Origin: Alligator mississippiensis | Taxonomy: Eukaryota; Chordata; Crocodylia; Alligatoridae | Assembly: GCF_030867095.1 (NCBI RefSeq) | Contig: NC_081824.1 | Location: 350,584,203 to 350,648,202 of the forward strand | Reading direction: 5' to 3' | DNA length: 64,000 nucleotides | Part shown: positions 13,201 to 26,300 of the stretch, in pieces | Position numbering within the stretch: the stretch's first letter is position 1 | Layout: each line of letters opens with the position of its first letter | The notes under the pieces: model-generated | Seen by the model: the letters and a program-made list of their open reading frames with translations, nothing else | Databases searched by the model: none | What the model was told of the DNA's origin: nothing | Program-made: the position numbers and the translations under genes

Positions 13201-16200
13201 TGAACAAATTCTCTTTGCTTTTTTCTTTAACAAACTTTCTTGTTTATATCTCCAAGAGACAAATCTCTGAAAACACAAGTGGTAGAGTTACGTTTGCACC
13301 CTCTTGCTGCAGCCTCTTTACTGCAGAAAAACCCTAAGGCCGGATCCAGATGTGCAGGTATGTGCAGTTTGTGGCACCGCATACCTCTTTGTGGCACTAC
13401 AAAGCACATGCATTGCATGTTAAACTGTGTGCAGCACTGCTAAGTTGCTGCAACGGGGCAAAATTTGCTACCAGAATTTCCCAGTAGCATAACAAAATCC
13501 TAAATAAAAAAAAGTGTCACAAAGCACACCAAAGTGGCATACACTGGGACAAACACGGAGACGGGGGAGCAGGCAGCCCAGCTGGCTGGGGTGGAGTGTA
13601 CCTGGCGAAGGGGAAGCAGGCAGCCCTCGGCTGGCTGCTTCCATCTCCACCTACCTCAGAGTGGGGCTCTGCTGTGGAGCCCCTGTGCTAAGGCACATGG
13701 AGCCCCCACACTGAGGCACACCGTACCAAGACCAGGGAGCAACCAGCCCAGGGCTGCCTGCTCCCCTGTCTCCACATGCCTCAGCACGGGGCTCCAGCTG
13801 GGATCCCATCCAGTCCATTTTTCACGACCCACTTTTGCTGCTCTTGTAGCACACTGGTGTGCTGTGGCACACCCGCTGGGAATCAATCATCTATAGCAGG
13901 GGTCTCACACTCATCTGGCCCCCACAAGCTGGATGACTGGTATAGGGCCAGTCCCACAGGCTAGAGTGGGCCCACAGACCACCACTCCTTCTGTATGCAT
14001 GTGGCACCTGCTCTGACCAGTCCAGGATGTGCACTGCATGCAGCACCCATTTTGGATGGTCCAGAACCAATGTATCCAACCCACCTAGATCAGGGCCGGC
14101 ACTTGATGCAGCACAGGTCCCAGAACAGCTGATGCAGGTGTAGTCCTGGACTAGATGGAGCAGGCCCTGCGCGTGGTGCAGTCCTGGACTGAACAGAGAA
14201 GGTGCCATGTGTGGCACAGTCTTGGGCTGGCTGGAACAGGCACTGCATGTGGCATGTGTCCTGGATTGGCTGAGGTGAGCACCACAAGCAGCTTGCATCC
14301 CAGGCCTTTTGTGCAGGGCTGGTCTACCATGTGCCGTGTGCAGTGTGGGTGAACTTGAGGCTCAGGGTCAGCACAGGAGGCTGGACAATGGGGCTCTGTG
14401 GGCTGTATCTTTTACATCACAGACCTATAATTCTAGTTTTAGAAATGTATTTCCTGTGTAAAGGTGTCATGAGACAGTCTATCCCTGCTTGCATAATATT
14501 TTGAGATCCTTTCAGAGTAAAATTCACCCCACAATGAGACAGCTCATGACCCAGGCACCATGACCTGTGATGCATTTAAGCTCTCAAAACATGGCAAGTC
14601 AGGATCAACTCTGAACATGAACAATAAATATTACTTACTTTTCCTTAAGTTCCTTTAATGGACCCTCCAATGACTTGGATTTTATACTCCCAGATCCAGA
14701 TGATTTTTCCCATTTGCCTTCTTCAATATCAGCTTCTTCCCCTTTTTCCTTGTGTTTTTCACTGGCCTGTTCATCTCCCTTTTCAGGCTTCTTAAGAAGC
14801 TAAGAAATAATTTTTATATTATGATATAAAATAAAATGTTTTTATACTGTTACAGAAATGTTAATAACTTACTGCAATATTCCAATTAGCACCAACTGAT
14901 GTTGAGCTCTAAAATCTATTTCATTCCTATTTTACTTGAATTATTTGAATTTTTTGCAAAGTACAACATTAAAGTGCCATTTTAAAAGTACAATTTACTT
15001 ATTCTGATGGATGATTAGAGCATAATACAAGTCATACAGCCACAATTGTTAAATTATAGGCTTATGGAAAAAAAAAACAAAACAGGAGAATACACACTTA
15101 CCCATTTTTTTCTCTAGGGTATTACCTACAAAGGTTCTTATTCTGCAATAACTTCCAAAGTCACAAAGGGACAGGTACATGATGGTATCACTTACGTGGA
15201 GTAATCCTAAAGCAGAGCTCAATCCTACTCCCAATGAAATCAATGGCCAACCAGCTATAATGCTTTAAAGAAGGAGAATCAATTGTTTACTCCTGTAATT
15301 TATAAAAATTGGCAGCATTTTGTCAACAAGTGGTAGATATTAAGCATGAAGAAATCAAAAACTGAACAAACAAGAAGGAAAAAATGGCAGAAGAAATCAA
15401 ATTGCATTTTCCTTTCAGGAACTAAGATTTTTAACCATCATTTTCTCAGTGGGTGCAGGATCTGAGCTATACAGCATTACAAGAACAATTTTTGCAGAAA
15501 GACGAACCATTCTTTAACTACTGCTCCAATGTATAGGCTAAAACATACCTATTTACTCATTCCACCAATTTGTCTTAATTGAGAACACTGATATTTAAGA
15601 TCTACTATATTCCCCTTGTAGCAATACAGACACTTTGTAAAATGGAGAATACTTTTCTCTTCTCTTGGCAGAGAAACCAGCTTTCAAGATCCAATTGCCA
15701 CATGAGCAGTACTAATTTTGGGGACAATAAATTTTCAAAAGAAATAATTTTCTTTTTCTTTTCATCTGGAGAGCTAGAATAGGTTTTGCATCTTGTTGAT
15801 CAAAAAAGCAAATTACTGCAACAGAACATATAATTAATTACACCCTGAACTTCCTGTAAAATTTGGGCCCAAGCTTGCAAAACCTTTATCATTTGAATAG
15901 TTCTTAACATTAATCTATGTTGATAAAGCTTTGAACTGGACTGAATAATGGCATAAAATATTGCTATAGCCATGGGCAGAGCTAGGATTTTGAAAAGGAG
16001 GGTTGCAAACGGTATGACACATCATCACAAATAATACAACACTTATTTTTCTCCATTTAAATACAATTAGGAAGCTAGCACCATGTTATTCAGTATAAGA
16101 TCAAAGCAAAAACAAATATAACTATTTGAATGTGCACTAATTTGCTGGATTACATATTATGTTAAAAAAATACAACAATTTAGTCAAAAAGAGTCAAAAT

Positions 16201-17270
16201 AGTCAAGAGACATTGCGTCATTAGTCCCATAGTCACTATAGTTCAATATACATCTCTTATTTGGATTCATAAAGCAAAATCTAGCTTTCTTGAGCATCTT
16301 AATAGTACCTTCACTATCAGTCATTTCTACACCTGAGTTACTATTACCACACCTGAGTTAAGGTTTTTAGGTAGAGCTAAAAAGAGTCTGTAGGGCTGTG
16401 AAATAAAAGAGACATTACCAGCAATGGCCAACAGACAGCAAAATTCCAGAAAAAAGAATAGTTAGAATATGAACATTAAGACCAGTAAAAAAGTACAGAG
16501 GATTATTAACACCTGCGGACTGGAGAGAGATTAGCAGGAACTGGGGAGATGATAATGAGCGGTGAAGTCAATTGATTATCTCAGTATGCATGAATAAAAA
16601 TGCTGCTGCACCTCCAGGGAGTTGGTTTTTAAGTCTGGGTGGAGAAGGAATGAAAGCGGGGGCGGGGGAGAGAAGGAAGGGGGGGGGCGCGCAACTGCAT
16701 TGTTGCACTCCCCTGATCCACCCTCTGGTTGTAGCCACCATCTATTAAACAAATAAAGGGTATCATAATCTGGACCACTTCAAATTTGATACAGAAGAAA
16801 TTAAAGGCAAAAATGCCTGAAGTTAGCAAGTGTTTGTAATAATATGTTTAAAAATACTGTGAAAATCTGTTCTTGAACATAACTATGGAAAACTTTATGT
16901 AGGGCTAGATTAAGATTTACTTATAAAATAGATGAGAAAAACTGGTTTGGAATTTGAACCATCTTGTTAAAAATATAACAAAAGACACAAAGATGGAAGT
17001 AAAAATACCTTTAAGTACACACATTACAAAACACGTACGTTGAGTACATTTTTGTACTAACTAGAAACTGTTTAGTACTAACTAAAAACTAGCAGAAAAT
17101 AGACAATTTGCATTAAATTTTGTATTCAAATGAGCAGTGTTGTTTACATTTTTAACAAATACTTATTTTATTCACATAATATTAGTACAATGTTAAGTTG
17201 ATTGTATGTTAAATCAGATTATTATACTGCTTAATAAAGCAGTAGTTCAGCACATGTAAAATCATAAAAT

Positions 17271-17340
<70 letters not shown>

Positions 17341-20300
17341 GTATATTCAAAATATTATATAGGCCCCTCATATCACAAAAAAGTAGAATCCTTATGCTCA
17401 TAACTGGAATCTGTTCTTCTGTTACTCAAATTGGGTGCCATATTTTGTAAGAGGCGTGGGAGGATTGCTGAATACTGTATTCAGCAGGGAGGTGGTAAAC
17501 TGTGTTAGTCTGAAGTCAGGCAGAAGTTTCTGATAAAATAGGTTGTTGCCTATGAAAGCACAGGCCTCTTGGAACCAGTCTCCAAGGCAGGAGTGAGCAA
17601 TCACTCGGGCCTGCAGGCAACATGGATAGTTTTGAGGAGCTACTGCAAGCCGGTCAGCACCCGTCTCACCTCCCCCTCCCAGCAACAGCTCGAAGCCCAC
17701 GTGCCCTGTGGCAATGGCAGGGAGGAGCCGCCAGTGCCCAAGCAGCAACTGAGTGCACAGTCCTGGCCCCAGCCCACCCCACACCCACTCCAGACTCACC
17801 CCAGCCCGAGCAGACCAGCTCCAGAACAGCCAGGACCTGCACACACAGTCCTGACCTTGGCATGCTGCATACCTGCCTGCTCCAGACCACACACCCATGA
17901 TGAGCAATGGCAGCAGCAGCAGCAGCTGGACAGAAGCTGCTGCTGGGCATGGGGGAAAAGCAGCTGCCTCCCACTTCCTTCCTGCCAGGCCCTTCTTGTT
18001 GTGGCTGCCTAGAGTCTATTCCCAGGTTGCCCTGTGGCTCCACAGCCACCGCTGCCCTGCTGGGAGGCCCAGAGACAGTGCTGGTGGTGGTGATGACTGT
18101 GGCAGAGAGGAGTCCAGGTGGCTGCAGCAAGAAGGGCCTGACAGCGGCAAGGGGGAGGCAGCTGCTTTTTCCCCACACGCAGCAGCAGCTTCTGCCTGGC
18201 CACCATCGCTACTGCCGCTGCTCAGCATGGGTGGGCGAGTCTGGAGTGGGCATGTAGTGGGTTGAGGCTCTGTACGCAGGTCCCAGCTGGTCCACTCCAG
18301 CTGGGGCGAGTCCAGAGCAGATGCACAGCAGGATGGGACCAGAGCCAGGGCTGTGCACAAGGGTTCCCGCCAGGCTCCATGGCGTTGGGGCCAGTGGTGG
18401 TGGCAGCCAGAAGAAGCCACCGCCACCTGGGCTAACTAGAAATGGAGTCCAGCTACAGAGCTGCCCCAGCCCCCCTGTGCACCCCAGAGCTGGCAGGATG
18501 TCTCACAGGCCAGATGGCACCTGGGCCAGATAAAGTCCCTCTGTGGTCCAGATCTAGCCCGTGGGCCGTATTTTGCTCACCCGTGCTCTTAGGGCACTTT
18601 TACATGTGCTCTGATGTGTTCTCATTAGGATGTGTTGAAGCAGACTCAATTAATTGAGTCCAGTTGCTCGATTAATCAGGTCCTGGTTGCTGATTAATTG
18701 AGTCTGCTGGAGCATTCTAATCATACCAGTCTAGCATGCTGCAACATTTGGTGCTTCAAACAAGCTTTAACTAAAGTGCCCCCAACACCATTTTGAAATG
18801 CAGGACACTGAATGCAAAAGACACTGCAGACATTTTAATTAGAGTGGCTCCCAAGAGCTGCTCTAATTAAAACACGCCCCCCCCATTCCAGAGCACGTGT
18901 ACAGGCGCCTTAAGAGGTCACCTTGCCCTGCCTTCTGCCTGACTTAAGACTAACACAGCTTCCCACTTCTTTGCTGAATAACATTAATAAGTAATTAATG
19001 AGACTATAGTCTCATGTAGAAAAATCATGTCAAAATAAAGTGCTGGCAAAAAAAATCTGACAGAATACAATAGGAATATGGTTTTATACACAAATAAGAA
19101 TGATACTTCTCTGTGATTCTGAAGGATTGTATAAAGGCCAAGTTGAATGGATTCATAGACCATTATATTTCCCAAGAAGAAACTTATTTTAAGCCAACAA
19201 GCAGTCCTATCCAAATTAATCTAACCTATAACTCCACTTTAGCAAGAGGCCCGTTAAATAACTGAGGAGGGTGACCAGGACAGCAGCCCTGCAAAACACC
19301 TTTGGCCAGGAATGAAAAAATAGCTACTGCAGCTGGCCAGGAGGGCATGGAGCTGCCCGCACCTCTTCCTGTGGCCCAAGCTCAGCATATGTGGCAGACT
19401 CTTAGTTTATGGATGACAGAGAATAATGGGTAGCACATTGCTTACAAGGAACCTGTGGTGGAAATGAAATACAGAAGTTCCACAATAATTCACTTAGCCT
19501 TCATGTTAAGGTTCCACAATACGTCTACAATATGAGCTAAAAAGCAAAGGTAAAGGAAGTGAATCAGAAAAGCAATGGTTCAGAAAGAGGGATGCTAAGA
19601 TGTCTATAAAAAAAATGGAAAAAATGCCCTATGACTCAAATGACCCCGGCAGCTTGATGGGCTTCTTTAATACAGGTTTTCAAGTTAGATTTTCCCTTAT
19701 CCTACCTGACTGATGTTGGTACTTTGGGAGTTACTGGGACACAGAAAAAAATATCTAACTTCCAGTAAAGAACAATTTCAATCTTCTTCTTAAAAATACC
19801 TTGATCCTTATTTCTTTTTCAGCAATTTTCTTTTGCTTCTCTGCTTCTTTTCTTTTACGTCTTTCTTCTTCTCTGCGCTTTCTTTTCTCTTCTTCTCTCA
19901 GACGTTTCTTTTCCAGTTCCCTTCTCCTCCGTTCTTCTCTTTTCTCTTCCCGTATCCTCTGAAGAGTTAGAATGTTGTTTAGATAAAATTGTCCACAAGA
20001 AAAAACGTATGTAAAACATAGAAGTTGAACTTCAGTTGAAAGTCTGGACGTACCTGCTTTTCTAATTTTCTATTTTTAATATATTCCAAAAGAGGTGTTG
20101 TTCTTCTAGCTAAAACACAAAAAATGTATGATGTAGTGTTCAACTCCTAAAATATGTATTTGTTTATTAAAAGTACTTGCTTCTTCTGTTAGCTCTTAAC
20201 TGTATTGGAACTAAATTATATAAATGCTATTTATTTTATATTTGTTGGAAAGCATTCCCATTCTGTTACTGAAACATCATTAAAATTAGAAGTGAACCAG

Positions 20301-23300
20301 GGATAGTTTCTGATTATTTTAAACTACTAAGCAATAATCATATATTGTCATTATCAATTAAGAAACTTCTATACAGTTCAGCAAAATATTATTTACAAAA
20401 AAGAAGTATGTTAAAATATATTCCTAAATATTAATACTGGTACCTGTCTGTCCTACTCTTGAAATACTACCATCATTTTGGCACTTTTCACCCCCTGATG
20501 TCAAAGCACCTTGCAAAGGAAACATCATTATACTCATTTTAAAGATGGGGATAATGACACACTGAAAAGTGAAGTGACTTGCCTCGAGTCACAGAGCAGG
20601 CTAGCAGCATAGCCAGTGACAGAATCCAGGCTTCTAGTCAGATGTTCTATCCACTAGCCCACACACCCTTCCTTGTGAACAGGTCTCTCATTTTTTCCAT
20701 TTTAAGTATGAGACTCATAGTTTAAAACATTATGAACTTTACAATTTGAAGTCATATCCAAACTACTGCTTCTAATTTTAACTCCCAATTTCCCTACTTA
20801 GTCCTTAATAGTGGGCTGAAACTTGACACTTGTTCCTAGAGCTGAGAGGAACTATAAAGAATGTTAAGTATTTTCTGTTAGTCTTACTAGCACAGGAGTA
20901 AAATTATAATGAAGGAGAAAAGATAGGGCCAAAAACTGCTCTTGAATGTATATGAGGGGTCTCACTGAAGACAGAGAAACAGCATGGGAGAATCTGACCA
21001 TCATGATGTATAGTATAATTTAAAAAACAACTAAACAGCATTGGGGGAAAAAAGAACATTCCCTTGGAACTGTTCTTAATTTATCTGACCCATCAAATTT
21101 AAAATAATGAAGTCTAAACCACACCTAAATTTGTAGCCTGAAGATGTTTGAACATAGACATCCAAGTATCTGGTTTATTCATTTATTTTTATTAACCATT
21201 ATCATGCAATTACTTATTTATATATGACAGTGTGTAAGCAAATTTAGCAGCCTTCCTGGTTTATCTCTGGAATGACTGGCAATTAACTTGAATAAGCCAT
21301 TAATTTACAGGTATCCAGGTTGTAAATGAATACTCTTTAAATTAATTTATCACACAAAATTTTGCATACTTCACAGGCATCTAAAGTGGAACAACAGACA
21401 TGTAGCTTTGGTCATGACCCCTATTTACACCCTTAGGATAGATTTCCATCTTACAGACTAACTAAATCGGAGATATAGAGCTAAAGTTTTCATAAGCAGC
21501 AGGCCTGCTTCTTCAGATTCTGCCCGATTACAGGCTAACACAGATAGGTACTTCTCTCTGCACCCTGAGGTTCTGCAACACTTATTCTTAATTAAGATTT
21601 GTGTTTACCCTCTGCCTACTCCTTTTTTCTCTCTATAAAAAAAAATAATTTTTCTCTTTGTAGTTCATTTTTCCAAAAAAACAACTATAGCACTGGCAGA
21701 CTTGTGGTGGCTAGTCCAGCAGTCAGTACTTGGCACTGCTATTCTAGAGACCATAATTTGATTCTGATGCTTGTTTAATTCATATTTTGTAGTATAAGGG
21801 TAAGCCATACCTTGGATTGCCTAACAACAACTTCCCCCTAGGGCCAGAAACCTGGGGTGGCAATCAAATCTAGACTTCTGACATGAAAGTTCAGAATTTT
21901 AGCCATTAAGATTAGCCCAACAGCTGCATATTATGAAAAAATAGGTTATTTTTATATAGTGCAATGAAGCACAATAGGAAATAAATATAATTTGCTACTT
22001 ACTTTCAATACTTCAATGAACTATGTACATACACCTAGAATAAATAATGTTCACGTGGTAGAAACTTAAACAAACATGATGCACCTTAATCCTGAAGAAA
22101 TTAATCTTGACCCAATTTTACTCCAGAAAAGGGAAATTATGCTTTTATAGTTAACAAGATATTTGTAATCTGATTCCTTTTCAGACAGAGCCCAGGTGAT
22201 CTTGACCATGAGAACTAAGAGAGGGTAATTCACCTTCTATCAGACAACCAGAATTATGAATGAATCTGAGTGCACTTTTCAGGCTCTCCTTAGGTTGTCT
22301 TTTCTGCCCTTCTGCTATTTTTAAATAATGGACTCATGGACTATCAATTGATAAGTACTAAGGATTTTTCCGAAACCAATGAGCCAGCAAAATTCTCATG
22401 GAAGTTGATGAGTTCCATGAAAGCAGAAGCAGCAGAATGAGCAATGTGAGGTTTTCCCAGCCACTCCTGGAGACTAGGAACATTAATTCTGCAATAGTCT
22501 TAATTTTTACCAGACTGAATGGAGTAGATCCTGCTGGTAGCATTATAAAATATGAAGAAGAAAATACTCAAAATACTCAATAATGAGGAAAAAGTAAATA
22601 AAACAGACCAATGAGTTCCCTTGTTTTTGCCTCAATCTCTCCCAACAGAGTCTCAGGATTGGCACAGATTTTCTCTTCATCGGCACAATAACTTTCTAAA
22701 AATTTTCTATATTCTGGATCTGTGAGGGAAAATTTTTGAAAAAAAAGAAGTTTAAAAGTATGCAAGACCTGACAGACAGAAAGAAGGTTTTACATGATGA
22801 TATCAAGAAAATATGTTTACCATCTTCAATGCTCCCAGCTTTCGCATCTTTTTTCTTTAGCTTCTTTTTTGAAATCTTTTGGAATGGTGCAAATTCTACC
22901 ACAGCAGGATATTCCAAACCTTTAGAGAGACACCAAATACATATTTTTTAAATATGGAATAACTGTGATTTAACACTGAGATTTTTAAGCAGTGCCCAAC
23001 ATTTGCCAAACTCTGTTTCCATTAAAGTCAAAAGAGTGTTTTTGAAAATCCAAACCTGAACCATAAATTTAAATGACTACTGCAATAGAAATAAATAATA
23101 TTTTGTATCATAAAATCTACAGAGTAAAATAACAAGCTTTTGAACTACACATTTGACTCCTGGATATGCATTTACAAAAGAATTGGGGAAAAAAAAATCT
23201 TGGTTTATTTATTTTGAAATGCTTACTAGGATTTTTAAAAGTAAGAGAAATCTGCATAGCCACCCTAAACCCTATTTTATTATTTACCTATAAATTTAAA

Positions 23301-26300
23301 GAAATTGGGTAGAAAAACTGGCATATCAGAGTTCAGTCTGATGGATAAAGAATACTAAGAATTATCTGGAAAAGGTGTACCAAAACATTATCTCAATGAT
23401 ATTTTGTTACCAGAAAGCCGACAATGCTGGGCAATATACACCAGAAAGAAATGACATCTTTCGGAATGAAATACTAAAACTAAGAACCCTATGAACCTCT
23501 GAACCTCAGTTAGTTCAATTTATAGCAGATCATACGAGTCTTTTTTGTTTGTTTGTTTGTTTTCAATTCCATGAGTTAACTAATCCTATATTCTGCCCTA
23601 AAATAAAAATAAATCTTGAAAGAACCCCCCCACCTCCAAAGGTAAACCAACTGTGCTTTTGTTTGGTTTGAAAATAAAACTGTCATGGGCTCAAGCCTGT
23701 AAGGTGGGCCCAACCTAGAAAAATCAGTTAAGCACATAATCGATGCAGACTAATTGCAGTCTCTGCAGGTAGCAGGACATGGTTTATAAAGGGGTAGGCA
23801 ACCCCTTGCACTGGTACCAGTGTGGCATGTGAAAGCATTTTGCTTGGCACGAGTGCCTTGGGGCAGATGGCATGGCACGGGCCAGTGCTGTGATGCCACA
23901 ACAAGGACTGGGCTCCTTGTGGCTCTCCTGCCATCTGCCCCTGGCTCACCAACATCTTCCAAGTTGAAGTTCTGGGTGTTTTTGGAACTCTGCCCAAAAA
24001 CACTGCCAACCCCTACTTTATAAGTTAGCAGCATTTCATTTGCTAGTTGTACTCAAACTTAAAACTGTATTAAAGGTAGAGCTAATAGGGTCAGCTATAA
24101 CTAAGTGTCTGATACTTCCCATTACAAGATCTATTTTCATTTGCCTATAATTTTGCAAACTTCAACCATATGGAATGAAAATGTCCATACTGAGTGTCAC
24201 AGCAGGGTCCTTTAGGAGGGCCGTGATCTCCTCGAGGTCCCTCACTCCGTGTCAAGGCCAGCCCAAGGCACCCTCTTATTCTCGTCCACCACGTCTTGCT
24301 GGTAAATATAAGGTTGGGAGGCTGCCTACGACTCCCTGGGCACGGCTACTCGGGACCTCTGTCCCCGTGTGTTCCTGGACCCCCTGGGGTCTCCCAGTGT
24401 AATGGGTGCTCCCCAGGCACCCTAGCCTTATGGGCTGCGCGTGGCTCCTACCACCCCTAATACCACGCCCCAAGCCTCGCTGATGTGAAAGACGTTGGTG
24501 TGTCTGCACGCCCGCTTCCCAGGCCCTTCTTCTATAATACGCTAGTCCCCTCTGGGATGTCCCCTCGAGCCACCGGTCTTTTAGGCCCACCGCACTACCA
24601 CCCTTTCTGATACGGGCTTACCGCGCTGATACTCCCCGTCCTCTTGGGGCAACTGCAGCACCTTGCCCTCCTCTGGGTTTTCCACGGTGCTAGCCTGTTA
24701 CCGGGCTCCTCAGTATGGCCCCTCCCGGGCTCCCCTCCCTGGGGCTGGGGTCTATGCACCCCGCAAGTGACGTCCTTGCTGGCATCTGCTGCGCCAGTCC
24801 TGGGCTTCCTAATATGGCGCTCCCCCTCTTTGGGGCTCGCCGTGCCCACACTGGGCTTCCCCGATAGAATCGCCCCTCTCTCTGGGGCTGGGGTCTACAT
24901 ACCCCGCACACAAACCGGGGTCTGTGTCCCCCGTCTGCAACCCACTGGTTGCGCTCCTCACTGTGAGCTGTGCCCGCACTGGCGCTGTGCCCTCACTGGC
25001 GCTGGGGTCCCCATACCACTGGGGTACCTATGAAGATAATGCGCCCTCTTGGCGCTAGACTGCATCCTCACTGGCGCTAGGGCACCCCACCCCTATGGGG
25101 GTCCCTATGAGGCCTCCTCCAACCCCTACAGCCTCACCCAAGCCTCCAGGTGTAATACCAACACTAACCAAACAAAACACAAGCCTCCTGGCTGTAACTT
25201 AACTTAAGGCTGCCTGGCTGCAATAACATAGCTCCTGCGCCACAGAGCCACCATCCTTCAGCCTGCTCGAGCATTACTCGTATCTTAGCCCCTGTGAGCT
25301 CCTGCCTCTCTGACTGCTGGCAGGGAACTGCCAGCTTAGCCTCAGCCCTGGGCTTTATAAGGGCCAGGCCCTGCCCCTTACAGGCAGCTGGCTCCCCTTA
25401 GTTGCTCCGGCAACCCGCAGCTGTGCTTGTTACCCTGGCAACCCGCAGCTGTGCTCAATTGGCTCTGCCAGGGCTCTCTCCCTGGCAGTTTCTCCTCTCT
25501 AGGAGCAGGCACTGAGGTGCCCTGCGACACTAAGTGTTTGCCTGAGGATAATTTTTTTCTGTGTAAAATGTAAGCTAAAACAGCCCACTTGTTACTTAAA
25601 AAAAAATTAGGAAAAGGGTAATGTTTTGCCATGTTAAAAAAATACTCAATGTGCTCTATTGGGAAGCTCTAGCATTTCTTTGCACAGGGGCAAGGAATTG
25701 AAATCTGGCAGTGGGGTCAGCCACTCAGTAGAAGGTTATCAGAGTTTGGCAGCTAAATTATCCAAAAATTTCTCCTCCATTGAACATGGTCTATACTGGA
25801 GTGAGAGTGGGGGAGCGGGAGCAAGCCTTTTTGGCAGGTAGGCCACCAATTAGCCTTGCACTCTCCCCAAGTACCCATCTGATCCTCTTCCCCCACCCGC
25901 TTGGCTGCTCTTTCCGCTCCATGCCCTGTGCCACTACGCAATCTGCTGTTCCGCTTTCTGGTTCCTACCCTATTTGCAACTATGCTGCCAGTCCCCTCCC
26001 CGGTCTGTCACATGCCACACACAGAGGTTGCCCATGCCAGTTGTCGCACACATGCCACAGGTTGGCACCCCTTCTCTATATCTTCATCCCTTCTGTGGGC
26101 CAGCCTGTGCATAGATTACTGCAATGAGTGACTGGGCACATCTACATGAGACACTTTACTCCGCATTAGACTAATCTAACGTGCAATAAAAAAGTACCAT
26201 CTACACGTGTGCAGGACTCACTGCACAGTAAGTTAGGCTAATGCGCTATTTGCCAGCATCAGGAAAAACAAGTACTAGATTAAGGGTGCATTAGCTACTG

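Larger units (their letters stand above)
8492..14638 (-). other. UPF3A intron 8
   Basis: 6147 bp. It contains a GC-rich repeat with a MITE-like end at about 9430-9720, a reptile repeat fragment at 9815-9915, a hAT end near 10798, the CR1 LINE at 11065-12660, an imperfect palindrome at 12735-13095, a GC-rich tract with repeated GGAGCAGGCAGCC-like units at about 13540-13800, and a possible hAT element with internal tandem repeats at 13898-14428. Confidence 0.75.
14800..19799 (-). other. UPF3A intron 7
   Basis: 5000 bp. It contains an AT microsatellite (17274-17337), the 998-bp foldback element at 17588-18585, an abutting Harbinger-type MITE (18592-18909), and oppositely oriented fragments of one repeat on either side of this cluster. 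14800-17270 and 19000-19790 show no recognisable element. Confidence 0.75.
20110..22608 (-). other. UPF3A intron 5
   Basis: 2499 bp, AT-rich. It contains a MIR relic at 20476-20690 and a fragment of the reptile repeat with the AAGCTTTCGTGAGC-type core at about 21450-21560. Nothing else is recognisable. Confidence 0.7.

Noticed and set aside
17422-18533. Cluster of long overlapping open frames on both strands (up to 170 codons)
   Set aside because: They fall inside the GC-rich palindromic transposon, mirror one another because of the inverted repeat, and show no protein family.
20054-20109. Whether the gene is UPF3B rather than UPF3A
   Set aside because: LEYIKNRKLEKQ, the DDGRKHRAH block and the CDC16 neighbour all point to UPF3A, despite UPF3B-like residues in the last exon.
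24276-25033. Open frames up to 129 codons in GC-rich sequence
   Set aside because: They lie within the solo LTR and reflect its subrepeats, not a gene.
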